Shown one piece after another: positions 49,703-58,847 of a stretch of 64,000 nt of DNA. The stretch is from JAOADN01 sp046155885 (GTDB taxonomy: Bacteria > Pseudomonadota > Alphaproteobacteria > Rhodobacterales > Rhodobacteraceae), in NCBI GenBank assembly GCA_046155885.1, contig JBJXFU010000056.1, forward strand, positions 1-64,000. Direction: 5' to 3'. The notes under the pieces were generated by a model. That model was not told the DNA's origin and ran no database searches. It was given only the letters and a program-made list of their open reading frames with translations. Numbering within the stretch: the first letter of the stretch is position 1; every line of letters starts with the position of its first letter. A program made the position numbers and the translations under genes.

Positions 49703-50691
49703 GCAAGCGGGCTGACCGAAAGCGACAGCCAAAGATCACGCGGCACTCCGGCCCGGAGCGGCAACGTCGTGGCATATCCCCTTCGCGCCAAGGGGTTCTC
49801 CGCACGCGATACCGCCGGAGCGAGGTCGAAGGCGGACGCCACCGGCTCGATCCCGAGGCCACGGAAACGCCCCGACCACGGCGGGCCCGCAAGGCCCCGG
49901 TCGTGAAGCCAGAGCATCGCATGGGGCAAGGCGGCGCGGTCCCAGTCGATGGTCAGCCGATAGCCACGGCCGGGCCTGTCCACCGAAACCGGGCCGGTCA
50001 TGCTCGCGAGAAGCAGCACATCCTCATGTCCCCTCCGCAAGGGCGGCGCCGAGAAGTCCACCGCCCCGCCATCAGCTCCCGGGACGGCGGATAGGCGCGC
50101 GAAACCCCTGCCTGCCTTCGCCAGCATCCGCGCCCCCGGAATCGCGCCGGGATAGGTGAACCCCTCGGCAAAGCCCGCGTCCAGGCGAAGCGACCCGGTC
50201 CCGGGCAGAGCCAGGATCGGGTGGAACCCTGCGGGAATTTCCGTGTCTGCCCGGGCGGTCAGGCGGACCCTCACGTCGATGCGCGCGGTTTCGGGGGCGA
50301 GGCGCAGCCAGCGGTCGATGCGCGCCACCGGAAACGGCTCCGGAAGGTCGAGCGACAGGTGCGCCCGGTCGGGGGCCGCCTCTTCCACCGTCCAGTCGGC
50401 GTTCGCGGCGGGTCCGTGAAGCGGCGCGTCCCCGGGCCGGCCGACGAAGCCGGCCCAGCCGGTTTCGGCCGCACCGTCAAGCCCGGCTCCCCCGAACGGC
50501 AGGCAGAAGAACTCCCCGCCAAGGCGGCGCATATGCCCGGGCAGCGCCGCGTCAAAGGCCCAGGGGAGCGTGGCAAGGGGCCTGACCCTCCGCCCGTCCG
50601 GCAGGCGAAACATCGCCCCCGCCAACATCGCGCCCGTCGGCCAAACCCTGGCCGAAGCGAATTCGCCGCGCAGCCGGATCGGGCCGCTCAT
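49687..50691 (-). CDS. Aldose 1-epimerase-like (galactose-mutarotase fold) protein
   Basis: A 334-residue predicted beta-sandwich of the mutarotase superfamily. GGEFFCLPFGGAGLDG is near residue 58, with DAPLHGPAANADWTVEEAAP supplying the substrate His (PLHG). IPAGFHPILALPGTG and the C-terminal GLGIEPVASAFDLAPAVSR carry the expected catalytic Glu region. It is the last gene of the ten-gene minus operon and overlaps the enolase-type gene (ATGA). It may anomerise the sugar before SDR oxidation. Similarity is moderate, so the name is by fold and context. Confidence 0.7.
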   Translation of the reverse strand: MSGPIRLRGEFASARVWPTGAMLAGAMFRLPDGRRVRPLATLPWAFDAALPGHMRRLGGEFFCLPFGGAGLDGAAETGWAGFVGRPGDAPLHGPAANADWTVEEAAPDRAHLSLDLPEPFPVARIDRWLRLAPETARIDVRVRLTARADTEIPAGFHPILALPGTGSLRLDAGFAEGFTYPGAIPGARMLAKAGRGFARLSAVPGADGGAVDFSAPPLRRGHEDVLLLASMTGPVSVDRPGRGYRLTIDWDRAALPHAMLWLHDRGLAGPPWSGRFRGLGIEPVASAFDLAPAVSRAENPLARRGYATTLPLRAGVPRDLWLSLSVSPLAQRAV

Positions 50692-51839
50692 CCCGCGAAC
50701 AGCGACCGCGCGTCGGGCGCATATCGCGCGACCTTCTCCGGATTGAGAGTGACGCCAAGACCCGGGCGCATCGGGATTTCAAGGTATCCCTCGGCGTCCA
50801 GGCGGAACGGGGTTTCCAGAAGCCCGTCGACATAGGCCGATCCGCCGATGAACTCGACATAGGCGACCTGCGGCAGCGCGGCGGCCAGCTGCAGGTCGGC
50901 GGCCACGCCCAGCGCGGTGTTCCAGCCGTGACCTACATAGGCGACGCCGAAGGCCTCGGCCATCTCGGCGATGCGTTTCTGTTCGGTCATGCCGCCGACC
51001 TTGGTGGCGTCAGGCTGGACGATGTCGAGAGCCCCGCGCACCAGGAACGGCACGAAGGCCTGGCGCCGCGCCAGCACCTCGCCGCCGGCGATCGGCACCG
51101 GGCTTTGCCGCCGAAGCTCGCAGAAGTCGTCCAGCGCATCGGGGATCAGCGGCTCTTCGAACCAGCCCACGTCGTGGTCGGCCAGCATCCGCGCAGTGTT
51201 GAGTGCCCACTTCAGCCCGTTGGGCCAATAGGCATCGCTGCCGCCCGCATCGACCAGCAGCGCCGAGCCGGGCCCGACTGCACGGCGCGCGGCCGCGACG
51301 ATCGCTTCGTCGTTGCGCCGGTCGCCGCGGCGGCCGAAGGGGCCCCAGCCGATCTTGAAGGCGCGGAATCCCTGCGCGACGAACGGCGCCAGCGCGTCGC
51401 CCATCCGGTCGGGTTCCTCCATCAGCAGCGAGCAATAGGGGCGGATGCGCGTGCGGTGGACCCCGCCCATCAACCGGCCGACGGGCTGGCCCAGCGCCTT
51501 GCCCAGGATATCCCAAAGCGCGATGTCGATGCCGCTGATCGTGTGCGTCAGCGTGCCGCCGCGCCCCATCCAGAAGCTGTTCTGATGCAGCTTCTCGGCC
51601 AGGCGGGCTGGCTCCAGCGCGTTCCCGCCGATCAGGAGGGGTGAGAGGACCCCAAGCGCCGCCTGCACCAGCCCGCCATTGGTGAAGACGCTGCCGAAGC
51701 CGGTGATCCCCTCGTCGGTGTGCACCGCGATCAGCGCGTGCACGCTGTCATCGGGGCGGATTTCGGCCGACCATCCGCCCTTGGGGCTATCGCCCATCAG
51801 CGGCGCGGCCACGACCGACCTTATGGTGAGACGGTCCAT
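50688..51839 (-). CDS. Mandelate racemase/muconate lactonizing enzyme family protein (sugar-acid dehydratase-like), copy 1
   Basis: A 383-residue enolase-superfamily protein. The capping domain (about 1-125) ends LSGIDIALWDILGKALGQP-like. Barrel residues are Lys162 (FKIGWG), metal ligands Asp197, Glu229 and Glu254 (VDAGG, FEEP, GGE), Asp277 and His304 (VGHGW). The His/Asp dyad with a Lys on the opposite strand fits acid-sugar dehydratases or racemases. The start overlaps the SDR stop by 1 bp. Likely reaction: dehydration of an aldonate to a 2-keto-3-deoxy acid; the sugar is unknown. Confidence 0.84.
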   Translation of the reverse strand: MDRLTIRSVVAAPLMGDSPKGGWSAEIRPDDSVHALIAVHTDEGITGFGSVFTNGGLVQAALGVLSPLLIGGNALEPARLAEKLHQNSFWMGRGGTLTHTISGIDIALWDILGKALGQPVGRLMGGVHRTRIRPYCSLLMEEPDRMGDALAPFVAQGFRAFKIGWGPFGRRGDRRNDEAIVAAARRAVGPGSALLVDAGGSDAYWPNGLKWALNTARMLADHDVGWFEEPLIPDALDDFCELRRQSPVPIAGGEVLARRQAFVPFLVRGALDIVQPDATKVGGMTEQKRIAEMAEAFGVAYVGHGWNTALGVAADLQLAAALPQVAYVEFIGGSAYVDGLLETPFRLDAEGYLEIPMRPGLGVTLNPEKVARYAPDARSLFAG

Positions 51840-52624
51840 CAGAAGGTCGCCGAAGCGCCGCCGTCGACCAGCAGGATTTGCCCGGTCACATAGCGCGCGT
51901 CATCCGAACAGAGGAAGTAGGCCGGCCCCGCCATATCGGCCGGGGTGCCGAAACGGCGCATCGGGATACGGCCGTACTTCACATAGATGTCCCGGAACCA
52001 GTCTGCATCATATTCGTGCGATCCGTCCGGCAGGATCGACATCGGCGTGTCGACGAAGCCCGGTGCGAGGCAGTTCACCATGATCCCCTCCGGCGCGAGA
52101 TCGGCCGAAAGTGCGCGGGTCAGGTTGATGACGCCGCCCTTCGCCGTAGAATAGGGCACCGAACGCGGCCAGCCGCGCATCCCCATGATCGAGGCGATGT
52201 TCAGGATGCGCTTTCCGTCCCCGCCCTTCCGGATCAGCGAAAGCAGCGCGAGAGTGACGCGCAGCGCGCCGTCCTGGTTGATCCGGGTGACGCGCAGGTA
52301 GTGTTCCATCGTCAGGCTGTCGATCGGGGTCTCGTCGCCGATCGCCGCGTTGTTGACCAGGATTTCAAGCCGCCCGTGCCGCTCCCCGACCGCCTTCGCC
52401 ATCGCGGCGACTGACGCGTCTTCGCCGATGTCGACCGCAACATGCTCCGCCGCAAGGCCCCGCGCCGAAAGCGCCGCCGCCGCATCGCGCGCGGCATCCG
52501 CCTTCACATCCGCAAGAACCACCCGCGCGCCTTCCCCGGCAAGACGTGTGGCGATGCCAAGGCCGATTCCCTGCGCCCCCCCGGTGATCAGCGCGATGCG
52601 CCCCTCAAGCCTTCCCCCGGTCAT
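51839..52624 (-). CDS. Short-chain dehydrogenase/reductase (SDR)
   Basis: A 261-residue classical SDR. It starts MTGGRLEGRIALITGGAQGI, with ILVNNAAIGD, NIASIMGMRGWPRSVPYSTA and KGG (Ser, Tyr, Lys), and ends GQILLVDGGASATF. The ATG at 52624 overlaps the permease stop (ATGA); an upstream frame from 52759 has no support. It belongs to the glucose/galactose-dehydrogenase-like SDR group that oxidises aldoses to lactones. Being between importer genes and an enolase-type dehydratase fits a non-phosphorylating oxidative sugar pathway. Confidence 0.86.
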   Translation of the reverse strand: MTGGRLEGRIALITGGAQGIGLGIATRLAGEGARVVLADVKADAARDAAAALSARGLAAEHVAVDIGEDASVAAMAKAVGERHGRLEILVNNAAIGDETPIDSLTMEHYLRVTRINQDGALRVTLALLSLIRKGGDGKRILNIASIMGMRGWPRSVPYSTAKGGVINLTRALSADLAPEGIMVNCLAPGFVDTPMSILPDGSHEYDADWFRDIYVKYGRIPMRRFGTPADMAGPAYFLCSDDARYVTGQILLVDGGASATF

Positions 52625-53430
52625 TCGTCGTCCTCCCCTTCCATGCCGCCGGGACGCAGCCTGCGCGCCGCGACCACCGCCATGACGATCGTCGCGACCA
52701 GGACCAGCGTCACCAGCGCGTTGATTTCGGGCGTGAACCCGACCCGCATCATCGCCCAAAGCCGCAGCGGCAGCGTCATCCGGTCGCCCGCAAGAAACGT
52801 GCTGATCAGCGTCTCGTCAAAGCTGAGCGTCAGCGCGAGCACCGCCCCCGTCAGCACCGCCGACGCGAGATGCGGCAAGAGCACGTAGCGCAGTGTCTGC
52901 CAACGTCCCGCGCCCAGATCGGCCGAAGCCTCGACCAGCGACGGCGGCAGTGCCCGCAGGCGCGTCTGCACCAGCCGGAAGGCCACGGCGAGCACGAAGA
53001 CGATGTGCCCTAGGATGATCGTCCCGGTCCCCCGGTTCATCCCCGCCTCGGCCGAGGCGACAAGCAAGGCCAGCCCGGTGACGATGGGCGGCATCAGGAA
53101 CGGCAGGTAGATCGCAAGTTCTATCCAGCGCCGGCCGATGGCGCCCTCGCTTTCTGTGTAAAGCGCGAAGCCCACGGCAAGAACCGAGGCGACGGCGGCC
53201 GAGACAAGGGCCACCAGGACGGTGTTGCCGAGGGCGTCCATCACCGAGGGGTTCGACCAGAGCGTCACGTAGGGACGCAGGCTGAAGGTGTCCCAAAGGA
53301 TCTCGCCCTTCCGGATCTCGACAAGCGAGAACAGCGTCCCGATCAGGAGCGGCGCATAGAGCACGGCGAAGATCGCCAGGGTCAGAGCCCCACTGATCCA
53401 CAATGCCACCGTCTCACCCCTGCCTCGCAT
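52621..53430 (-). CDS. ABC transporter permease, PotC type
   Basis: A 269-residue permease. The first helix is WISGALTLAIFAVLYAPLLI. The coupling loop is LVEASADLGAGRWQTLRYVL, and LTLSFDETLISTFLAGDRMT is the conserved PotC-like distal segment. It starts 3 bp after the PotB-type gene and overlaps the SDR by 4 bp. The EAA-type helix and length match spermidine/putrescine-family importers, now often used for sugar acids or other anions. Confidence 0.86.
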   Translation of the reverse strand: MRGRGETVALWISGALTLAIFAVLYAPLLIGTLFSLVEIRKGEILWDTFSLRPYVTLWSNPSVMDALGNTVLVALVSAAVASVLAVGFALYTESEGAIGRRWIELAIYLPFLMPPIVTGLALLVASAEAGMNRGTGTIILGHIVFVLAVAFRLVQTRLRALPPSLVEASADLGAGRWQTLRYVLLPHLASAVLTGAVLALTLSFDETLISTFLAGDRMTLPLRLWAMMRVGFTPEINALVTLVLVATIVMAVVAARRLRPGGMEGEDDE

Positions 53431-53433
53431 CGC

Positions 53434-54273
53434 TCAGACCCTCTGCCGGGAAAGCGCGTAGCCGGCCAGCGCGATGCCGGCCAGCGCGGTCAGGAAAAGC
53501 ACGGTCGCCATCGCCGCGCCAAAGGGCCAGTCATAGGCAAGCCCGAACTGCGAAAAGATCACCCGGCCGATGGTGAAGCCGGTCGTGCCCCCGACCATCT
53601 GCGGTGTGATGAAGTCCCCCAGGGCCAGCACAAACGCGAAGATCGCGCCGCCGATCGTGCCGGGAAGGGACAGCGGCAGAACGACCCTGCGGAAGGTGTC
53701 CCAGACCCCGGCGCCAAGGTCGGTCGACGCCGCCAGGAGGCTGCGCGGAACCCGTTCGAGCGACAGGAAGACCGGCAGGACAACGAAGGGCAGGTAGATG
53801 ACCATCATCGTGACCAGTACCGCATGCTGGTTGAAAAGCAGCGCCATGCTCGGCTTCTCGATCAGCCCGAGGCCGACCAGGGACTGGTTCATCAGACCGT
53901 TCAGCCCGAGGATCGAACGCAGCGTATAGAGCTTGACGATGTAGCTCATGAAAAGCGGCACCACCGCCAGCAGCAGAAGCGGATAGCGAAGGGGTCCGCG
54001 CTGCCGCCAGATAAACCAGGCCACCGGATAGCCCAGCAGCACACAGAGCGCCGTGACCTGCGCACAGAGCCACAGAGTGCCGAGGTAGGTTCCGAAATAG
54101 GTCCAGTTGCCGAAGAAGCTCGCGTAGTTCGTCAGGCTGATGTCCCGGATGATCTCGCTCTTTCCCGCCGTGAAGAGCGACAACAGCAGGAACGACAGGA
54201 CCGGCAGCACGACAAAGACGAACGGCAGGGCCGACACAGCGGCGAAAAGTGCAAGGCGCGCCGCGCGGCTCAT
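53434..54273 (-). CDS. ABC transporter permease, PotB type
   Basis: A 279-residue permease. Hydrophobic segments start LALFAAVSALPFVFVVLPVL. SYIVKLYTLRSILGLNGLMN is the PotB-type motif, and LLAASTDLGAGVWDTFRRVV is the coupling loop. FVLALGDFITPQMVGGTTGF is the conserved C-terminal segment. It overlaps the ATPase stop by 4 bp (ATGA). Confidence 0.86.
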   Translation of the reverse strand: MSRAARLALFAAVSALPFVFVVLPVLSFLLLSLFTAGKSEIIRDISLTNYASFFGNWTYFGTYLGTLWLCAQVTALCVLLGYPVAWFIWRQRGPLRYPLLLLAVVPLFMSYIVKLYTLRSILGLNGLMNQSLVGLGLIEKPSMALLFNQHAVLVTMMVIYLPFVVLPVFLSLERVPRSLLAASTDLGAGVWDTFRRVVLPLSLPGTIGGAIFAFVLALGDFITPQMVGGTTGFTIGRVIFSQFGLAYDWPFGAAMATVLFLTALAGIALAGYALSRQRV

Positions 54274-55328
54274 GGCGGTTCCCCGATCACCACGGACGAC
54301 GCCGGGTCATGGGCGACACGGACCTTCCCACCGACCCCGGGGAGTCCGGCGCCGCCGTTGCCTGGAAGGCTAAGTATCAGCTCGATGCCGGGCGCGGCCG
54401 CGGGCCTGACGGCGATCCTGACCGTCGCTCCGCCGAATAGGACTTCAGCCACTTCGCCTTCGATGCCCGCTGCCCCCGGATCGGTGGCGATGCGCAGCGA
54501 TTCAGGCCGCATCGCGATCAGCCCCGGGCCGGCGGCGGTCGGGCCGGAGGGTTCGCCGGTCAAAAGGCCGAGGGCCGTCTCAATCCTGCCCGGCCCGACG
54601 ATCCGGCCGTCCACAAGGTTGTTCTCGCCGATGAACCCCGCAACGAACCGCGTCGCCGGCCGATGGTAGATCGCCCTCGGATCGCCCATCTGCTCGATCA
54701 TTCCCGCTCGCATGACCGCGATGCGGTCCGACATGGTGATCGCCTCGTCCTGGTCGTGGGTGACGAAAACGAAGGTGGTCTTGATGCGGCGCTGGATCTG
54801 CTTGAGGAAAAGCTGCATCTGCTTGCGAAGGGCCGCGTCCAGCGCCGCGAGCGGCTCGTCGAGCAGGATGACGGCGGGCTGGCAGACAATGGCCCGGGCC
54901 AGGGCGACACGCTGCTTCTGCCCGCCCGACAGCTGCGAGGGATAGCGGTTCCGGAAATCCGTCAGACCCACGATCTCGATGGTGTCGTCGATCAGCCGTC
55001 GTGTCTCGGCCGAGAACCTGCGCTGGACCAGGGGCCCGTAGCCCACGTTCTGAAGCACCGTCATGTGCGGGAAAAGCGCGTAGTCCTGGAATACGGTGTT
55101 GAACGGCCGGCGGTTCGGCGGATCGCGGGTGATGTCGCGGCCGCCAAACCAGATCGCCCCCCCCGACGGCGCGGTGAACCCGCCCATCAGTTTCAGCACG
55201 GTGGTTTTGCCCGATCCCGACGGGCCGAGAAGCGTCAGGAACTCTCCCGGATAAACGACAAGGTCGAGCGGACGCAGCACTTCGACATCACCATACCGTT
55301 TGGTGACGCCCCTGAGTTCAACGCCCAT
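54270..55328 (-). CDS. ABC transporter ATPase, PotA type
   Basis: A 352-residue ATPase. Walker A is GPSGSGKTT, Q-loop TVFQDYALFPH, signature LSGGQKQRVALARAI, Walker B VILLDEPLAALD and H-loop VFVTHDQDEAI. The TOBE domain follows (LIAMRPESLRIAT). All motifs are intact. It starts 11 bp after the enolase-type gene, so an enzyme gene separates it from its binding protein. That order (SBP, enzyme, ATPase, permeases) ties the enzyme to the transported solute. Confidence 0.87.
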   Translation of the reverse strand: MGVELRGVTKRYGDVEVLRPLDLVVYPGEFLTLLGPSGSGKTTVLKLMGGFTAPSGGAIWFGGRDITRDPPNRRPFNTVFQDYALFPHMTVLQNVGYGPLVQRRFSAETRRLIDDTIEIVGLTDFRNRYPSQLSGGQKQRVALARAIVCQPAVILLDEPLAALDAALRKQMQLFLKQIQRRIKTTFVFVTHDQDEAITMSDRIAVMRAGMIEQMGDPRAIYHRPATRFVAGFIGENNLVDGRIVGPGRIETALGLLTGEPSGPTAAGPGLIAMRPESLRIATDPGAAGIEGEVAEVLFGGATVRIAVRPAAAPGIELILSLPGNGGAGLPGVGGKVRVAHDPASSVVIGEPP

Positions 55329-55339
55329 CGGCCAGTCCC

Positions 55340-56560
55340 TCAGGCGACACGATAGCGCTTCACGACATCCCAGTCGACCTCGACCCCCAGCCCCGGCTTC
55401 ACCGGCAGGGGAATGGTCCCGTCAGGGCCGATGGTCAGTTCCTCCTGCGCAAGCTCGCGGCGAAGGCGTTCGTGGCAGAGCTGCGGGGGAAGGTATTCGA
55501 TGAAGGCGCAGTGGTCGGTGACGAAGGCCAGGTGCGCCGTGCCCGAGATCGAGATGCCGGTCTTCCAGCAGTGCGGAACGATTGTCCGGCCGCGCGCCTT
55601 TGCCATGTCGCAGACGATCTTCGCCTCGCCGATCCCGCCGACCCGGCCGACATCCGGCTGGGCGACCTGGACCTTGCCGATGTCCATCAGCTCCTCGAAT
55701 TCCCACCGCGTCGCCAGCCACTCGCCGAAGGCGATGGGCATCGGCGCCTCGGCGGCGAGCATCGCCATTTCCCGCAGGTTGTCGGACCAGACCGGCGTTT
55801 CAAGGAAGTACGGGTTGAACTCCGCCCAGTCGCGCACCACCGAGAGGCAGGTCGCGGCGTCTTCCCACAGGTACTGGACGTCCACCATCAGCGTGGTGTC
55901 GGGACCGATGGTCTTGCGGACGGCGGCCAGCACCTCGGTATGGCGGTCATAGCTTTCGCGCATCCCGCCATGGGCATAGGGGCCGTTCATGGTGATTTCC
56001 GTCTTCATCGCGCGAAAGCCCAGCGACTTGGCCTTCTCGGCCGAGGCGCAGAGCGCGTCGCGGTAGGCTTCGAACCGCCCGCCGGCCGGCTGCAGCGAGG
56101 CGTAGGGCGTGATCCGGTCCCGCGTCGCCCCGCCCAGAAGCGCGTGCACCGGCTGGCCCGTGGCCTTGCCGCACAGGTCCCACAGCGCCATGTCGATCGC
56201 GCTCATGGCGTGGATCACCATGCCGCGCCGCCCGTTCATCGCCGTGCCGAGATAGAGCCTGCGCCAGATGTCCCCGATTTCGAAAGGGTCGGAACCGATC
56301 AGCGTCTCCTTGATCGGCAGCCCCATCGTGTGGGTGCCGGGGGCCTCGATCACCGCCTTCGCCATCCAGGGGTTCGCATCACATTCCCCCACGCCCGACA
56401 CGCCGCCATCGGTCCGGATGACGACGACCAGACTGTCCTGCGCCGAAGAAGTGAAGCTCGCATCGTAGTCCGGCGCGACCAGGACGTGGCATTCCACCTC
56501 GGTGATCCGCAGCTGCGGGCGGCTGCCGGTCAGAACGGGCGAGACGGTTTCGAATGGCAT
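55340..56560 (-). CDS. Mandelate racemase/muconate lactonizing enzyme family protein, copy 2
   Basis: A 406-residue enolase-superfamily protein unrelated in detail to copy 1. Catalytic-strand residues are Lys186 (MKTEI), metal ligands Asp227 (VDVQY), Glu254 (LETP) and Glu280 (FGEW), Asp303 (QPDVGRVGG) and His330 (PHCWKTGIS). The start is placed at 56560 (MPFETVS); the frame continues 14 codons upstream into the hairpin. A GGGATG-like site precedes it. Lys and His/Asp general bases suggest dehydratase or racemase activity on a sugar acid. It lies between the binding protein and ATPase genes. Confidence 0.84.
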   Translation of the reverse strand: MPFETVSPVLTGSRPQLRITEVECHVLVAPDYDASFTSSAQDSLVVVIRTDGGVSGVGECDANPWMAKAVIEAPGTHTMGLPIKETLIGSDPFEIGDIWRRLYLGTAMNGRRGMVIHAMSAIDMALWDLCGKATGQPVHALLGGATRDRITPYASLQPAGGRFEAYRDALCASAEKAKSLGFRAMKTEITMNGPYAHGGMRESYDRHTEVLAAVRKTIGPDTTLMVDVQYLWEDAATCLSVVRDWAEFNPYFLETPVWSDNLREMAMLAAEAPMPIAFGEWLATRWEFEELMDIGKVQVAQPDVGRVGGIGEAKIVCDMAKARGRTIVPHCWKTGISISGTAHLAFVTDHCAFIEYLPPQLCHERLRRELAQEELTIGPDGTIPLPVKPGLGVEVDWDVVKRYRVA

Positions 56561-56592
56561 GCTGGCATCCCGAAAGGCGCGTCTGGATCGAT

Positions 56593-56612
56593 CGGGCGGC
56601 ATCCGCCGCCCG
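56593..56612 (-). promoter_or_regulatory. Intercistronic hairpin after the binding-protein gene
   Basis: CGGGCGGC (56593-56600), loop ATCC and GCCGCCCG (56605-56612) form an 8-bp GC stem. It lies 27 bp after the binding-protein stop and before the enolase-type gene. Confidence 0.62.
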
Positions 56613-56638
56613 GCCGGTTCATCGTCGGATAGGGCCGG

Positions 56639-57682
56639 TCAGCCCGCCTTGATCTCGTTCCAGAGCGCCACGCGCCCCTCATAGCTCTCGGCAGTCTCAA
56701 GCCAGGAAAGCCGGTCGCCATAAGTCAGCCCGGCGGTCGTGTTGACCTCGTCGTTGGTGGTGTTGCCATAGCCGAGCTTCTCGGTCATCGCCTTGCCGGT
56801 CGCGGCATCGAGGCAGGTATTGATCCAGGCATGCGCAAGCTCGCTATCCTTGACGCCAACCGAAAGCTCCCAGCAGTCAAGCCAGCCCACCGCCTTCTCC
56901 TTGGGGATGGTCAGGGCCGCATTCACACCCTTGTCGCGGATCGCCTTCACCTGCGGCTCGCCCATAGAGAACATCAGCTTGATGCCGTTCTGCGCGAACA
57001 GCCCCGCCCCCTCGTCGAAGCCCGCGTAGTAGGACAGAAGCAGCGCCTTCTGTTCCAGAAGCTTCGCCTTCACGGCGGCCAGCTCGTTCTCGGTCAGCTG
57101 ATACGGATTGGCGGCGCCGACGATCAGGGCCGCCGTGGTGATCGAGTTGTTGGCGTCATCCATCCAGAGCATCTGCTGGGCGTATTGCGGGTCCCACATC
57201 ACCTCCCAGCTATCGGGCGCCGTCGGAAAGGCATCGGCGTCATAGATCAGCGGCAGCGACCCCCAGGCAAAAGGAACGCCATACTGCGCGTCTTCGCGCA
57301 TGACGGCCGAGACATTCCGGAAGGCCGGCGCGAGATTCGCGACGTTCGGCACCTTGGTCATGTCGAAGGGCTGGATCAGCCCGCCATCGATATAGCGTGG
57401 GAAAAGCGAGGTATCGAACGACACAAGGTCGAAGTCCGCGCCCTGCGAGCCCTGCATCTTGGCGAACATCTCGTCGGCCGAGCCGGAATAGGCGATGCTG
57501 ACCTCGGCGCCGGTCGCCGCCTTGAATGCGTCGAGCCATTCAGGCTCGGCATAGCCCTCCCATGTCAGCAGGCGCAGCTCCTTGCCCTGTGCCCGCACCA
57601 CCGCCGGCGCCGCAAGGGCCGCGCCAAACCCCGCGATGCCGCCGAGAACGGAGCGGCGCCCGATCGGGAAAGTCTTCGTCAT
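56639..57682 (-). CDS. Tat-exported ABC substrate-binding protein, PotD type
   Basis: A 347-residue binding protein. Unlike other binding proteins here it has a twin-arginine signal: FPIGRRSVLGGIAGFGAALA, ending APAVVRAQG, so it is probably folded before export. The mature part has KELRLLTWEGYAEPEWLDAF, a PotD-like opening. GVPFAWGSLPLIYDADAF and MWDPQYAQQMLWMDDANNS follow. The ATG at 57682 has GGAGG five bases upstream; an earlier Met at 57694 is less likely. It serves the PotABC-like importer downstream. The substrate is probably anionic or sugar-like given the enzymes around it. Confidence 0.86.
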   Translation of the reverse strand: MTKTFPIGRRSVLGGIAGFGAALAAPAVVRAQGKELRLLTWEGYAEPEWLDAFKAATGAEVSIAYSGSADEMFAKMQGSQGADFDLVSFDTSLFPRYIDGGLIQPFDMTKVPNVANLAPAFRNVSAVMREDAQYGVPFAWGSLPLIYDADAFPTAPDSWEVMWDPQYAQQMLWMDDANNSITTAALIVGAANPYQLTENELAAVKAKLLEQKALLLSYYAGFDEGAGLFAQNGIKLMFSMGEPQVKAIRDKGVNAALTIPKEKAVGWLDCWELSVGVKDSELAHAWINTCLDAATGKAMTEKLGYGNTTNDEVNTTAGLTYGDRLSWLETAESYEGRVALWNEIKAG

Positions 57683-57700
57683 GTCAGCCTCCATCTGTTG

Positions 57701-58837
57701 TCAGGCACCGTGCCGGCGGTCGAATCCCAGCACGACGCGGTTCACCGTCCCTGTTTCGACCAGGGTTATCGCTTCGTTGATCCGTTCGAAGGGCCAGACC
57801 TCGGAAACCAGCGCCCCGAGGTTCAGCAGGTTGTGCTTCACCAGGCGCAGGACCTTGGGGAAGTCGATCATCGGCCGGGTCGAGCCGTAGCTGGAACCGA
57901 TGACCCTGTTTTCGTCCTGCGCGATCCAGTAGGGCGGAAAGCCCGCCAGCGCGTTCTCGGTCGGCTGGCCGATCAGGACTGTGGTGCCGGCGCGCGTCGT
58001 GGCCCGGTAGCACTGCTCGGCCGTCTCGGCGATGCCGGTCGCCTCAAATGTGAAGTCGGCGCCGCCGCCGGTGATCTCTCGGACCCGCGCGACCGGATCG
58101 CCCTTCGAGGCATCGACGAAATGCGTGGCGCCGAAACGCCTCGCCTCGACCTCCTTTTCGGGGCGGAGATCGACGGCGACGATCGGCAACGCATTGCAGA
58201 GCTTCGCCCCCTGCACGACGCTCAAGCCCACTCCGCCGCAGCCGAACACGGCCACACTGTCGCCCGGGCGAAGCTGCGCGGTGTTCAGCGCCGCGCCGAT
58301 GCCGGCAAGCGCCCCGCAGCCCAGTAGGCAGGCCTCCTCGGGCGCGGCATCTTCGTCGATGCGGATCGCGCCGTTGTGCGGAACCACCGTGTATTCGCAG
58401 AACGAGGATACCAGCGAGAGGTGATGGATCGGCGCTCCGCCGACCTCGAAGAACCGCGTGGTGTTGTCCCACATGGTTCCCTGCGCGGCGGCGCGCGCCA
58501 CCTCTTCGCACAGCACGCTGCGCCCGGCGACGCAGAACCTGCATGTCCCGCACGATGGCGTGAAGGTGAGGACCACCTTTTCGCCGATGCGTGCCGGCGA
58601 AACGCCCGGTCCTACGCTTTCGATCACGCCGCAGGCTTCGTGCCCCAGAATCACCGGCTTGGGATGCGCCCAGACCCCGCGCAGGTAGTGGATGTCGCTG
58701 CGGCAGATGCCGGTCGTCAGCATCCGTACCCGCACCTCCATCGGCCCGGGGTCGTCCACCAGGACCGTCCGCAGGTTCAGCACGTCCCCCTCGCCCGGGG
58801 CGTCGCAGACGGCGGCCTTCATTTCGATGCGTGCCAT
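57701..58837 (-). CDS. Zinc-binding alcohol dehydrogenase (MDR superfamily)
   Basis: A 378-residue medium-chain dehydrogenase. ICRSDIHYLRG and ILGHEACGVIESVG contain the catalytic-zinc Cys, His and Glu. CGTCRFCVAGRSVLC is the structural-zinc loop. VAVFGCGGVGLSVVQGAKLC is the Rossmann motif, with Asp in VAVDLRPEK indicating NAD preference. It resembles the class III/NAD-dependent group. It starts 10 bp after the SDR at 58848 and ends 18 bp before the binding protein. It probably oxidises a sugar alcohol or aldehyde intermediate. Confidence 0.87.
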   Translation of the reverse strand: MARIEMKAAVCDAPGEGDVLNLRTVLVDDPGPMEVRVRMLTTGICRSDIHYLRGVWAHPKPVILGHEACGVIESVGPGVSPARIGEKVVLTFTPSCGTCRFCVAGRSVLCEEVARAAAQGTMWDNTTRFFEVGGAPIHHLSLVSSFCEYTVVPHNGAIRIDEDAAPEEACLLGCGALAGIGAALNTAQLRPGDSVAVFGCGGVGLSVVQGAKLCNALPIVAVDLRPEKEVEARRFGATHFVDASKGDPVARVREITGGGADFTFEATGIAETAEQCYRATTRAGTTVLIGQPTENALAGFPPYWIAQDENRVIGSSYGSTRPMIDFPKVLRLVKHNLLNLGALVSEVWPFERINEAITLVETGTVNRVVLGFDRRHGA

Positions 58838-58847
58838 CCCCGCTCCC

